Source of the DNA: Halanaerobiaceae bacterium | Lineage (GTDB): Bacteria; Bacillota; Halanaerobiia; Halanaerobiales; Halarsenatibacteraceae | DNA: 38,916 bases | Reading direction: 5' to 3' | Assembly: GCA_003553485.1 (NCBI GenBank) | Contig: PWEJ01000110.1 | Span: forward strand, 1-38,916 | Part shown: in pieces, positions 26,301-33,405 of the stretch | How positions within the stretch are numbered: the stretch's first letter is position 1 | Layout of the letters: the number at the start of each line of letters is the position of its first letter | Program-made: the position numbers and the translations under genes | The notes under the pieces: generated by a model | The model's input: only the letters and a program-made list of their open reading frames with translations | Told to the model about the DNA's origin: nothing | The model's database searches: none

Positions 26301-26745
26301 TAATGAATAAAACTAGCATTTTTGCTCCAGCGGCTGGATTAATAACCTTTCTGCCCACATATTTTTCCTGGGCCCATTTGAAGCCTATCATAGTTACTGC
26401 CGAGACGATTGCTGTAATCCAATAGGGAGATAATTCTCCCATACAGAGGCCAACAATCATACCAGCAACCAGTGGAGAATAGGGTGAATCATAGGTTGTT
26501 TCTCCTAGTTTTGTCCTGTCCTGGGTTTCTAATTTTTTAATAATGAAATGACAGATTACTGCAGTGACTACAGCAGATAAAATGTTGAAGAGAGCCATGG
26601 TGCCCATAGCTAATATTGCTGCCAGGGCTGGAATACACATGGCTATAAAAGTGCGCAGCATTACCTGATCCTCTGTCAGCTCAGAATGTTTTAAAGGCTC
26701 AGGTTTTTGGCGCAGTGCTAAGTCTTTTTGCTTGGGTTCTTGCAT
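23362..26745 (-). CDS. RnfD/NqrB-like membrane domain fused to FdhA-like molybdopterin oxidoreductase
   Basis: A 1127-aa fusion. Residues 30-335 form about nine or ten hydrophobic helices resembling RnfD/NqrB (VINPAAGAKM, GWIGGASGIATL, FYMATEPQTTPATLKG). I see no Ser/Asp-Gly-Ala-Thr flavinylation site in this part. Residues 368-430 are a ferredoxin domain (Cys 372, 375, 378, 382; 414, 417, 420, 424). Residues 448 onward are a molybdopterin oxidoreductase of the formate dehydrogenase type: [4Fe-4S] Cys 451, 454, 458, 485; candidate Mo/W ligand Cys 576; and an FdhA-typical GQNNVQGASDMGSLPDYLPG stretch. The catalytic His expected after Cys 576 is Gln 577. The likely reaction is formate/CO2 at the membrane, unproven. 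First gene of a tight five-gene operon; the ribosome site is an unusual GGGGGGT. Confidence 0.9.
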   Translation of the reverse strand: MQEPKQKDLALRQKPEPLKHSELTEDQVMLRTFIAMCIPALAAILAMGTMALFNILSAVVTAVICHFIIKKLETQDRTKLGETTYDSPYSPLVAGMIVGLCMGELSPYWITAIVSAVTMIGFKWAQEKYVGRKVINPAAGAKMLVLFIITFMWFLPDSLASGMLFYPEHLAYNLFTGEGFQGAMELGEVMGFYGTENLSVTESLFLWKRHGWIGGASGIATLFSGVLLAYWIKLKWRITLSFLGGMTILAAILGLATGGPVITRIAFHVFTGSVIFLGFYMATEPQTTPATLKGQYIFGGLLALLTMGLTLIGLYGASFVALVILNPYAPYIDRIGLKEPFGRGKKSFSPGKDIDLTKDTTSPVLVYDASKCIMCQRCVKACDEIQEKGILGLGDRGSNIFTTAGLGERGFSECDGCGGCFELCPTGAITEKISTEPVRKWEADNKVRTTCSNCGTGCQMNVYTKDNKLIRVEAVDAQPNFGSLCIKGRFGHTYVNSDDRLKYPLIRKDGELIPVNWKRAIKEIADNIKKVKAEHGAQAIAGFASAKSTNEENYLFQKLLRAGIGSNNIDTSNRLCQASSAKALEKVFGCGAMTNSIAEFENADCILVAGSNTTAAHPVIAQYIKNAVRNHGADLIVIDPREIELVKWATHWIRPKNGTDTALINGLMKVILDNDLTDKKFIAEKTKGFADLKETLNDYTPDKVAEITGVSTEKIVAAAKLFAEADKGSIAFATGMTQHESGTKNVLSLANLSLITGNVGRASTGINSLQGQNNVQGASDMGSLPDYLPGYQSIEDKEVRDKFSSYWQRELPEAKGLTATDMMSEAMAGNIKAMLIMGDNPSLSEPNKMKADMALENLDFLAVIDPFLSETAEKADVVLPAATFVEKEGTYTNTERRIQCINKAMDPPGKAKSDWEILIAIGKELGFDLDYDKPADIMQEISELTPLYQGVNYRNLWTEGLQWPVKPDKNGTDFLYKDEFMHDDGKAVFQPVEFTPSVKTDEEYPFTLITGRSLYHIRTGSMSRRSEALTAQVNEPYLEINPDDANKLNISDNEDVKVNSKQGQITVKARITDRVATGEVFIPIHFAESPVNKLTSDLFDQDSGVPALKSTPCQIEKISQEEKLIVS

Positions 26746-27029
26746 ATTTTTATACCCCCCGTTTCTAATGGTTTTTTCCTCTTTTGTGAATAAAAAAACT
26801 TGCCTTCAATTCTTATTATTCTATAAACATCAGTAAAGTCCTTTTTTTAATAACAATTAAATAGAAATAAATTAATCTTCTGTGAGTAATATAACATGAA
26901 TGAGGAGTTCTTTAATTTTTTACTTACTTATCATATTTTTCTCAAAAGTAATCAGTATAATTTTATCAATGAGCAATTTAATTTAATGCCAGATATTTTC
27001 TGGCAACTAAAAAACAAGGAGGTAAAAAT

Positions 27030-27527
27030 TTGTTTAAGACTAATCTTAGCACAAAGGCTTTATTAATTGCTTTGAGTTTTGCTCTTGTTTTTACTTTTTC
27101 TCCGGTTTTAGAAGCCCGGGATGACTTTAAAGCTGGAACAGTGGACCTACAAGTAGTGGTTCAATCTCATCAGGAAGCAGCAGATTTTCAGGCAGAACTA
27201 CAGCAAGAAATGATGATGCTGCAAGAAGAATTTGAAGAACAGGTGGCAGATTTGGATCCAGACCAGGATGAGGAAGAAATGATGATGATCCAACAGCAAT
27301 TCCAGCAGCAGGTGGCCATGATTGAAGAAGGGGCTGACCAGGAATTACTAAATGTTATTGAACCGGATTTAGATGAATTTAGAGAAGCTGAAGGTTATGA
27401 TCTAATACTGGCCGATATGGCTGTTATCAGTGGGGCTGAAGATGTCACCGATGAATTTTTAGAATTTATCAACGGTGAGGTAGAAGAGCCTGAGATGGAA
27501 CTGGAAATAGATGACGATGATTTGTAA
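27030..27527 (+). CDS. Skp/OmpH-like periplasmic chaperone
   Basis: A 165-aa exported protein starting at TTG 27030 behind AAGGAGGT. A signal peptide (about residues 1-30, ending near VLEARDD) is followed by the opening strand AGTVDLQVVVQSHQEA, as in OmpH/Skp. A long charged, Met- and Gln-rich helical region (about 55-110) and a short returning domain (YDLILADMAVISGAEDVTDEF) follow. Skp proteins are trimeric 'jellyfish' chaperones carrying outer-membrane proteins through the periplasm, so this supports a diderm envelope. The C-terminus is a short acidic tail. Length matches the family. Confidence 0.82.
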   Translation: MFKTNLSTKALLIALSFALVFTFSPVLEARDDFKAGTVDLQVVVQSHQEAADFQAELQQEMMMLQEEFEEQVADLDPDQDEEEMMMIQQQFQQQVAMIEEGADQELLNVIEPDLDEFREAEGYDLILADMAVISGAEDVTDEFLEFINGEVEEPEMELEIDDDDL

Positions 27528-27640
27528 GATAAAGAACTTTTAATTTAATTCTCACAGTATTATCAAATTTAAAGTATATGATTTAAATAGCATAAAATAT
27601 TAACTATAAACTTAAAAATTTTAGGGAGGCGAGCAAAATA

Positions 27641-27856
27641 ATGAGAAAACTTAGAGGTATGCATAAGGTAATGGCTTTAGCGCTGGTACTTACATTGGTG
27701 GTTTTTGCTGCAGCAGCCTGTGGAGTACCTGATGAGGAAGAGTTTGAAGAAATGGAAGAAGATCCGATAGAAGATGATTTTGGTATGGAAAATGAGATTT
27801 CTGAAGAATTGGTAGCGGTAGGTTTAGAAATGCCCACAGCCAATTCCTTGGTATAG
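27641..27856 (+). CDS. Small acidic lipoprotein
   Basis: A 71-aa protein with a GGGAGGCGAG ribosome site upstream of the ATG. A hydrophobic signal (about residues 9-26) ends in a lipobox-like AAAC (Cys near 27), followed by about 45 residues rich in Glu and Asp. It is probably lipid-anchored outside the inner membrane. No known family is recognised. It lies 113 nt after the Skp-like gene and ends 41 nt before a strong terminator, so both may share a transcript. Confidence 0.7.
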   Translation: MRKLRGMHKVMALALVLTLVVFAAAACGVPDEEEFEEMEEDPIEDDFGMENEISEELVAVGLEMPTANSLV

Positions 27857-27897
27857 CTTTTTAAATTTCAAAGCCAAAAATTAATATCAACTAAAGC

Positions 27898-27935
27898 CCC
27901 TGTCTGTTCTTTATAAAGAATAGACAGGGTTTTTA
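27898..27935 (+). terminator. Intrinsic terminator after the lipoprotein gene
   Basis: CCCTGTCT (27898-27905) pairs with AGACAGGG (27922-27929), continued inward by the palindrome TTCTTTATAAAGAA, and followed by TTTTT at 27930-27934. Confidence 0.88.
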
Positions 27936-28066
27936 CTTTAAATTTTATTCATTTATATGATATAATTACATAAGTAAATTTACTGAGGATATAATGATGG
28001 TTTTAAATTTATTTAAGTCAAATTATAAAACCATACTTGTTTATTTGTTCGGTGAGAGGATATTAA

Positions 28067-29527
28067 ATGCTGGATTTTAATTTTGATACTCTAAAATTAA
28101 TATTAATATTACTTCTTTTTATATTATTAGCTTTTTATGGTTTTAATAATTACGATTTGGGAACTCAGGAAATTATATCTGGGGAATCTAGAACTGCTCT
28201 GGATTTTGTTTTCACTGAGATTGAGCAAAATTATTTAAACTTACAATATAAAGAAGACAAATTTAATTTTTCCTGGCAGGATAAATATCTAGAGGCCCGG
28301 GCACAGTGGGAAAAAAGCAAATCTCCCCGGGAAGATTTCATGATTTTAGGAAAGATGATCAGCACTTTAAAAGATGGACATATAAGATTGAGGCCCAGGG
28401 AAAACCATGAGCAGGAACTTTTTCGAGAACATCAATATGAGGAATTGCTGGATATAAGAATGATAGAAGGTACTCCTCTAATAATATCAGCCCCCCGGGA
28501 ATTAGGCATTACTGGCTATGAACTGGTGGCCCTGGAAAAAAAGAATTTTAATGAATTGCTGGATAACGCTGTTAAGACCTGGGGAAGAGGAGGTAATGAA
28601 GCTCAGGCTAAAGAACGTCTTCTCCAGAAGGAAAAACATTATCAGCAGTACCAGTTAGAAACTGGTAACTTGCCAGAGAGTTTAACTTTAACGGTAAAAA
28701 AGGAAGGAAAAATCAGGCAGGTGGAGCTGAAGGAATCTATAGCCAGGGAAAACTTCGAAAAGGATACCCTGATACCCTTAAATCAGGGATTATATTTTCA
28801 GGATGAATCCATAGTCTTTGATTACAGTCCTGAGAAGGAAATAGGTATTCTTAGGGTTAATGATTTTAATCTACATCCGATAGAACTTAAAAATAGTTTA
28901 GATGATTGGCTTAATGAAGTTCAAGATAAAAGAGGACTTAACGGGGTAATATTAGATTTGCGATATAATAGTGGAGGTAATGAGAGTTTTCGAACCTTAT
29001 TAGAGTACTTAATTACTGAACCTAAAATAGTCGGTTATTATCGTTATAGATATAGTGATAAGTTTAAAAAATTTCATCAATTTAGAGCTCTGAACGATCT
29101 AATCTCTGGGAGAAGAAGCATTAAACCAGCAGGAGAAAATTACAGTGGCTATTGGAGCTGGCAGATATATCCAGAAGAAGAGCAAACCCTATCAGAGGTA
29201 CCAATAGTAATCCTGGCCAATTCTGCCACCTTTAGCGCCGGGGATATCTTTGTCAGGATGGCTCTATCTCATAATCTGGGGATAGTTATCGGGGAAGAAT
29301 TAGTTTTTTCCGGTCACGGATTAACTGAATACCAGAAGACACCGGAGGGTAAATTTGAGTTGGGTTTTGGCCTCCAGGAGCTAAGAGATGAAAACTGGCA
29401 GATAGTAGAAAACAAAACTTCCTCTCCTGATATAGAAGTTGAATTGACAAAAGAAGCTGTTAGAGAGGGACGAGATAATCAACTGCAGAAGGGGTTAACT
29501 ATATTAGAGGAAGCCAGGGAAGAGTAG
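28067..29527 (+). CDS. S41-family (tail-specific/tricorn-like) peptidase, membrane-anchored
   Basis: A 486-aa protein with one N-terminal membrane segment (about residues 10-26), so the enzyme probably faces the periplasm. Its S41 features are: an N-terminal helical part (FTEIEQNYLNL), the strand KEIGILRVNDF, the signature VILDLRYNSGGNES, and the nucleophile region ILANSATFSAGDIF, where the Ser of FSAGD sits where S41 enzymes carry the catalytic serine. A PDZ domain is not obvious. A TATAAT at 27961-27966 could be its -10 box. Substrate is unknown; lack of peptidase activity cannot be excluded. Confidence 0.82.
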   Translation: MLDFNFDTLKLILILLLFILLAFYGFNNYDLGTQEIISGESRTALDFVFTEIEQNYLNLQYKEDKFNFSWQDKYLEARAQWEKSKSPREDFMILGKMISTLKDGHIRLRPRENHEQELFREHQYEELLDIRMIEGTPLIISAPRELGITGYELVALEKKNFNELLDNAVKTWGRGGNEAQAKERLLQKEKHYQQYQLETGNLPESLTLTVKKEGKIRQVELKESIARENFEKDTLIPLNQGLYFQDESIVFDYSPEKEIGILRVNDFNLHPIELKNSLDDWLNEVQDKRGLNGVILDLRYNSGGNESFRTLLEYLITEPKIVGYYRYRYSDKFKKFHQFRALNDLISGRRSIKPAGENYSGYWSWQIYPEEEQTLSEVPIVILANSATFSAGDIFVRMALSHNLGIVIGEELVFSGHGLTEYQKTPEGKFELGFGLQELRDENWQIVENKTSSPDIEVELTKEAVREGRDNQLQKGLTILEEAREE

Positions 29528-29551
29528 TTATTTTAAAACAAGGAGGGTGAT

Positions 29552-29974
29552 TTGAAAGTGGCTGATTTATTGCGTTTTGGGGTTTCTATTGATAAAGAAT
29601 TATTGGAGAAATTTGATAAGATGATCCAGAATAGTTATAATAATCGGTCTGAAGCTATTAGGGATTTGATCAGGGATAAGCTGGTGGAAAAACAATGGGA
29701 TGACAGTGAGGATGTGGTGGCTGGTTCTTTGACCTTAGTTTATGACCATCATCAGAGAGAGTTATCTAAAAAAATGCTGGAAATCCAACATAAATACCAC
29801 CATCTTTTTGCTTCAAATCTCCATGTCCATTTAAATCATGACTTTTGCCTGGAAGTTATTGTTGTTAAGGGAAAGGCGCAGGAATTACAGGAAGTAACCA
29901 ACAAGCTAATTGGTTTAAAGGGGGTCCACCACGGCAAGTTAAGCATTACTTCAACGGGAGATAAGTTTAAGTAA
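29552..29974 (+). CDS. nikR: Nickel-responsive regulator NikR
   Basis: A 140-aa ribbon-helix-helix regulator. It starts at TTG 29552 behind AGGAGGGTGA. The N-terminal DNA-binding strand and helices (LLRFGVSIDKELLEKFDKMI, then NRSEAIRDLIRDKL) are followed by the ACT-like metal domain. The four nickel ligands of E. coli NikR (His 76, 87, 89 and Cys 95) are all present with exact spacing: a His in IQHKYHH, then HVH and C in HVHLNHDFC. It binds Ni(II) and represses nickel uptake genes. The only nickel enzyme in the window is the CODH, so a role in nickel supply for CooS is reasonable. No nickel transporter is seen beside it unless the next MFS gene has that role. Confidence 0.94.
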   Translation: MKVADLLRFGVSIDKELLEKFDKMIQNSYNNRSEAIRDLIRDKLVEKQWDDSEDVVAGSLTLVYDHHQRELSKKMLEIQHKYHHLFASNLHVHLNHDFCLEVIVVKGKAQELQEVTNKLIGLKGVHHGKLSITSTGDKFK

Positions 29975-30023
29975 TAGACGATTTTGCTCTTAATTGATTA
30001 CATAATTTTGTACAGGGAGACAG

Positions 30024-30041
30024 TAGGAGGTTAAGACCATC
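30024..30041 (+). promoter_or_regulatory. Ribosome site with apparent AUC start codon
   Basis: TAGGAGG (30024-30030) is a strong Shine-Dalgarno whose TAG also closes the reading frame upstream. Eight nt later the in-frame codon is ATC (30039). No ATG, GTG or TTG occurs in frame before 30225, inside the coding homology. The site therefore decides the start of the MFS gene. Confidence 0.65.
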
Positions 30042-31307
30042 GAAACAGAGAAATTAGCTCATTATCGAGGTAAAATATACTTTATACTGGCCTTTTCTTT
30101 TTTAATTGCTTTTTTTCATCGCTATTCTATAGGTGTAATATCCAATATACTTGCCAGTGATTTAGGGTTATCAGCAACTCAGTTAGGCAATCTATCCTCT
30201 CTTTACTTTTATGCCTATGGTTTTTTGCAGGTTCCAGTGGGAATTTTATCCGACAAGTATGGAGTTCGTAAGATTACTTTTATAGGTATGATATTTATCA
30301 GTATGGGTTCTCTAATTTTTGCTCTGGCCACCGGAGCAGTTACTGCTTATCTGGCTCGGCTGCTAATTGGAATAGGGTCGGCAACTTTTTTTGTTTCAAC
30401 TTTAAGAGTTATTGCCAACTGGTATCCTCCAGAATCCTTTACCAAGCTTTTAGGCTGGACTTCTTTGATAGGAACTTCTGGAGCTCTTTTAGCTGCTACC
30501 CCCTTTTCTTTATTGCTAAATCTAATCGATTGGCGCAATTCCTTTAAAATTTTCGCCCTGCTATCTCTCTTTATAGCTTTCTTAATTTGGGCCTTTGTCA
30601 GGGATAACCCCGCTCAACTGGGTATAGAAGTTAACTTTGGCTCTCAACAAGAAAACAGAAGTTTTAAAGAGATAATCCTGGGGATGTCAACTCTGGTTAC
30701 CAGCAGGCAGTTCTGGTATTATTTTATGATAGCCTTTATAATTATGGGCAGTCTGATGAGTCTTTCTGGTCTCTGGTTGGTGCCCTATATGACTCATGTT
30801 TATGAATTATCTCGTAATGCCGCTGCTAATTTTGTAGTGGTAATAACTTTAGGCATGTTGCTGGGTTCAGCTCTTCTGGGCTGGGCTGAAAATAAAATAG
30901 GCGATAGAATAAAAATGATCAGACTCACAGCCATTATTAACTTATTAATCTGGTCTTATGTTATTTTTATCTTTCAGGCAAGATTACCTTTTTCTCAATT
31001 GATTATTGTACTATTTTTAATGGGCTTTATCGGCATGTTTATTCTCACTTCTTTTGCCAATATTAAAAAAATGTTTCCTGAATTGAAAGGTAGTGCTACT
31101 GGTTTAATAAACCTCTCTCCTTTCCTGGGGACCATTGTTTTTAATTTTTTGCTGGGCTGGCGCCTGGATGCTACCTGGGAGGGAGAAATTATAGCTGGCA
31201 GCAGGGCCTATACATTAACAGGTTATCGCCAGGGATTTATTATAATCTTTATTTTTTCCCTGGTGGCTTTATTCTTGAGCTGGCAATTAGAGAGGGTGGA
31301 AGATTAG
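30039..31307 (+). CDS. MFS transporter with non-standard AUC start
   Basis: A 12-helix major facilitator of about 422 aa if read from ATC at 30039. The first canonical start (TTG 30225) would cut off helix 1 and part of helix 2, which are clearly present in the upstream reading frame (FSFLIAFFHRYSIGVISNIL and YFYAYGFLQVPVGILSDKYG). The loop 2-3 motif GILSDKYGVRK is the MFS signature. The central cytoplasmic loop is near residue 200. It is related to the broad oxalate/nitrate-like anion-cation symporter set of permeases; substrate unknown. It follows nikR by 64 nt. An in-frame stop (TAG at 30024) excludes a longer start. Either an authentic AUC start or an ATG changed to ATC. Confidence 0.8.
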   Translation: METEKLAHYRGKIYFILAFSFLIAFFHRYSIGVISNILASDLGLSATQLGNLSSLYFYAYGFLQVPVGILSDKYGVRKITFIGMIFISMGSLIFALATGAVTAYLARLLIGIGSATFFVSTLRVIANWYPPESFTKLLGWTSLIGTSGALLAATPFSLLLNLIDWRNSFKIFALLSLFIAFLIWAFVRDNPAQLGIEVNFGSQQENRSFKEIILGMSTLVTSRQFWYYFMIAFIIMGSLMSLSGLWLVPYMTHVYELSRNAAANFVVVITLGMLLGSALLGWAENKIGDRIKMIRLTAIINLLIWSYVIFIFQARLPFSQLIIVLFLMGFIGMFILTSFANIKKMFPELKGSATGLINLSPFLGTIVFNFLLGWRLDATWEGEIIAGSRAYTLTGYRQGFIIIFIFSLVALFLSWQLERVED

Positions 31308-31355
31308 AGAGATTGTTTCTTCAAAAAGATTATTGAGTTAAAGAAAGGAGATAAT

Positions 31356-32702
31356 ATGGATAAGTTTTCCAATGTAGTTATCGGTGGGGGGCCTGGTGGA
31401 CGGGCCTGTGCTAAGGAATTGGCGCAGAGAGGATTATCGGTGGCTCTAATAGAAAAGAACTATCCCGGGGGAAAGGCTATCAACCAGGGATATTTTGTCT
31501 CTAAGGTTTTTCTGGAAGGAGCTAAAAATGATAATGTAGAGACTAAAGAAGACTTTGCTGAGATAGTTAAATTGCGTAAACAAACGGCCCAGACCAGCTG
31601 GAAAATGGATTTAGAGAAGGCAGGTGTTAAAGTTTATTCCAGGGAGGCTTCTCTGCAAAGGGAAGACCCCCAAATAATTAATCTTAAAGGGGGAGAAGAT
31701 AAGCAGAGGGTAGCCGGTGAAAGAATAATTTTAGCCACTGGCAGTAAGCCTATCTCACCTCTAAATTTTGCCCTTAACCCTCAGAAGAATATTATTAGTT
31801 ACCAAGAACTTTTATCTGGCGATTATTTTGATTTAGATAAAATTGCCATTTTAGGTGGTGATGTGGAGGGCTGTGAATTTGCCACTTTATATCAAAATCT
31901 AACTGGAGTTGAGGTTTATCTCATAGAGCAGCAATCTCGATTACTACCCAATTGTGATTCAGAATTAGCCAGAATTTTAACCGAAAAGCTGGCACTTAAA
32001 GGGGTTAGAATAAATACCAACAGCACCATAAAGGATTATCAGTTAAAAGATAATAATCTCAAGCTCCAGGGCAAGAATCTAACAACTAAGGAGGATTTTC
32101 AGCTTGAAGTGGATGTCTTATTAGTGACTGGAGGAGCAGAAGCTTATTTGCCGGCTGGTAGTGAGAATCTGGGTTTTCAGTTAAATGATGAAGGTTTTGT
32201 GGAGGTCAAGGAAGATTTTGCTACCTCAGTCCCTGGTTTCTATGCCCTTGGCGACCTTATTGGAGGGATAACTTCTGCTAATGCAGCAATAATGGAAGGT
32301 AAAGCTCTGGCTGCCAGGATAGCTGGTCATGAACTTGAGGTTGATTATCGCAATCTTCCCTTTGTCTTTTTTACCGACCCCTTAGTAACAGGCATAGGCT
32401 GGCGAGAGGATGATTTAAATCAAGACCTGATTAAAAAAGAAGATATTGTGGTTAAAAAAGCAAAATTCACGGAAAATTTACGGGCCTTAACTAGAGGTGA
32501 AGGTGATGGACTTTTAAAACTGATTATTTCTCAAAGGAGGAAGACTATTTTAGGAGCTCAAGCCATTGGTCCTGGAGGAGAAGAATTACAGCCTCTTTTG
32601 ACTTTATTAGTCAGTCAACAGATTCCCTTAGAAGAAATTTCTAAGCTTCCTCTGGCCCACCCCTCCTTAGCGGAACTGATTTTACAGGCAGTTAATAATT
32701 AG
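31356..32702 (+). CDS. Dihydrolipoamide dehydrogenase-like flavoprotein lacking the redox disulfide
   Basis: A 448-aa protein of the pyridine nucleotide-disulfide oxidoreductase fold. It has an N-terminal FAD motif (NVVIGGGPGGRACAKELA), a central NAD(P)H fold (IAILGGDVEGCEFATLYQNL), a second FAD motif (VPGFYALGDLIGG) and a C-terminal dimerisation domain (LPFVFFTDPLVTGIGW, then LAHPSLAELI). The segment that in lipoamide dehydrogenases carries the Cys-x4-Cys disulfide reads GGKAINQGYFVSK here, with Ala and Tyr replacing the cysteines. It therefore cannot do classical dithiol/disulfide exchange and may be an NAD(P)H dehydrogenase with another acceptor. AAAGGAG lies upstream of the ATG. Confidence 0.88.
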   Translation: MDKFSNVVIGGGPGGRACAKELAQRGLSVALIEKNYPGGKAINQGYFVSKVFLEGAKNDNVETKEDFAEIVKLRKQTAQTSWKMDLEKAGVKVYSREASLQREDPQIINLKGGEDKQRVAGERIILATGSKPISPLNFALNPQKNIISYQELLSGDYFDLDKIAILGGDVEGCEFATLYQNLTGVEVYLIEQQSRLLPNCDSELARILTEKLALKGVRINTNSTIKDYQLKDNNLKLQGKNLTTKEDFQLEVDVLLVTGGAEAYLPAGSENLGFQLNDEGFVEVKEDFATSVPGFYALGDLIGGITSANAAIMEGKALAARIAGHELEVDYRNLPFVFFTDPLVTGIGWREDDLNQDLIKKEDIVVKKAKFTENLRALTRGEGDGLLKLIISQRRKTILGAQAIGPGGEELQPLLTLLVSQQIPLEEISKLPLAHPSLAELILQAVNN

Positions 32703-32735
32703 ACAAAAAAATTATAATATAAAGGAGTTAGTAAA

Positions 32736-33404
32736 ATGTTAGGTAAAGTAAAAAGTTATTTGTTATTATCAATTCTCGTTGCTCTCCTGTGCATCTTTGT
32801 GATTTCTCCTCTTGCTCTACAGGCAGAGGATAATGCAGAGGAACTCTATGACTGGGAAGATGAAAGAGCGGAACTAACTGGAGATATTTTTGTATTAAAT
32901 GAAGAGAGCCTGGAAGAATTATTAGAAGAAGAGGAAAGGGAGGACTTTAACCTTTATCTCACTGACCGCCTGGACTATGATCTGCGCTCTAATAGGTATA
33001 CCGACGGTCAAATTGAACTTTTAGAAGACTTTGCTGGACAGGAGTTAAATTATGATGAGGTCATAGAAGTTTCGGAATATTTTACCCTGGTAGCTATCAA
33101 GAGCACCCGGGGTTTTGATCCGGAAACAGCTGACCAACGGGTAAAACTTTATGTAAGTGAAGTCGTTGATATAGCAGCTGGCCAAATCTATCAAGATATA
33201 ACTGATTTTGAGTTTATGATCAGTGAAACTCAGCTAATAGAGGGTGACAATTTAAGGATGTTACCAGAGGGAGAGGCCATTATAGCTTATCTAATGCCGA
33301 GATTAGATACCCAGTATCTTACCGTAGAAATCCGTTCGGTGGTAGATAATGTTTATAGAAGTCATACTGCAACCTTAGAACAATTGCTCTGGGAGGAGGA
33401 ATAG
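32736..33404 (+). CDS. Exported acidic protein of unknown function
   Basis: A 222-aa protein with a signal peptide (about residues 1-30, cleavage near LQAED), AAAGGAG before the ATG, and a strongly acidic mature part (ESLEELLEEEEREDFNLYL). I recognise no family. It contains mixed alpha/beta-looking sequence without cysteines or an obvious catalytic motif. It ends 1 nt before the amidohydrolase gene, whose ribosome site lies inside it, so the two are probably translated from the same mRNA. Confidence 0.7.
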   Translation: MLGKVKSYLLLSILVALLCIFVISPLALQAEDNAEELYDWEDERAELTGDIFVLNEESLEELLEEEEREDFNLYLTDRLDYDLRSNRYTDGQIELLEDFAGQELNYDEVIEVSEYFTLVAIKSTRGFDPETADQRVKLYVSEVVDIAAGQIYQDITDFEFMISETQLIEGDNLRMLPEGEAIIAYLMPRLDTQYLTVEIRSVVDNVYRSHTATLEQLLWEEE

Positions 33405-33405
33405 G

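Noticed and set aside
23362-26745. Selenocysteine in the formate dehydrogenase-like protein
   Set aside because: The reading frame has no in-frame TGA; the candidate metal ligand is encoded by TGT (Cys).
18221-26745. A plain rnf operon or an [FeFe]-hydrogenase cluster
   Set aside because: RnfA, RnfB, RnfE and the H-cluster domain of hydrogenases are absent; the catalytic part is a molybdopterin FdhA type.
30225-31307. MFS gene starting at the first TTG
   Set aside because: It would lose the first helix, which is plainly encoded upstream behind a strong ribosome site.
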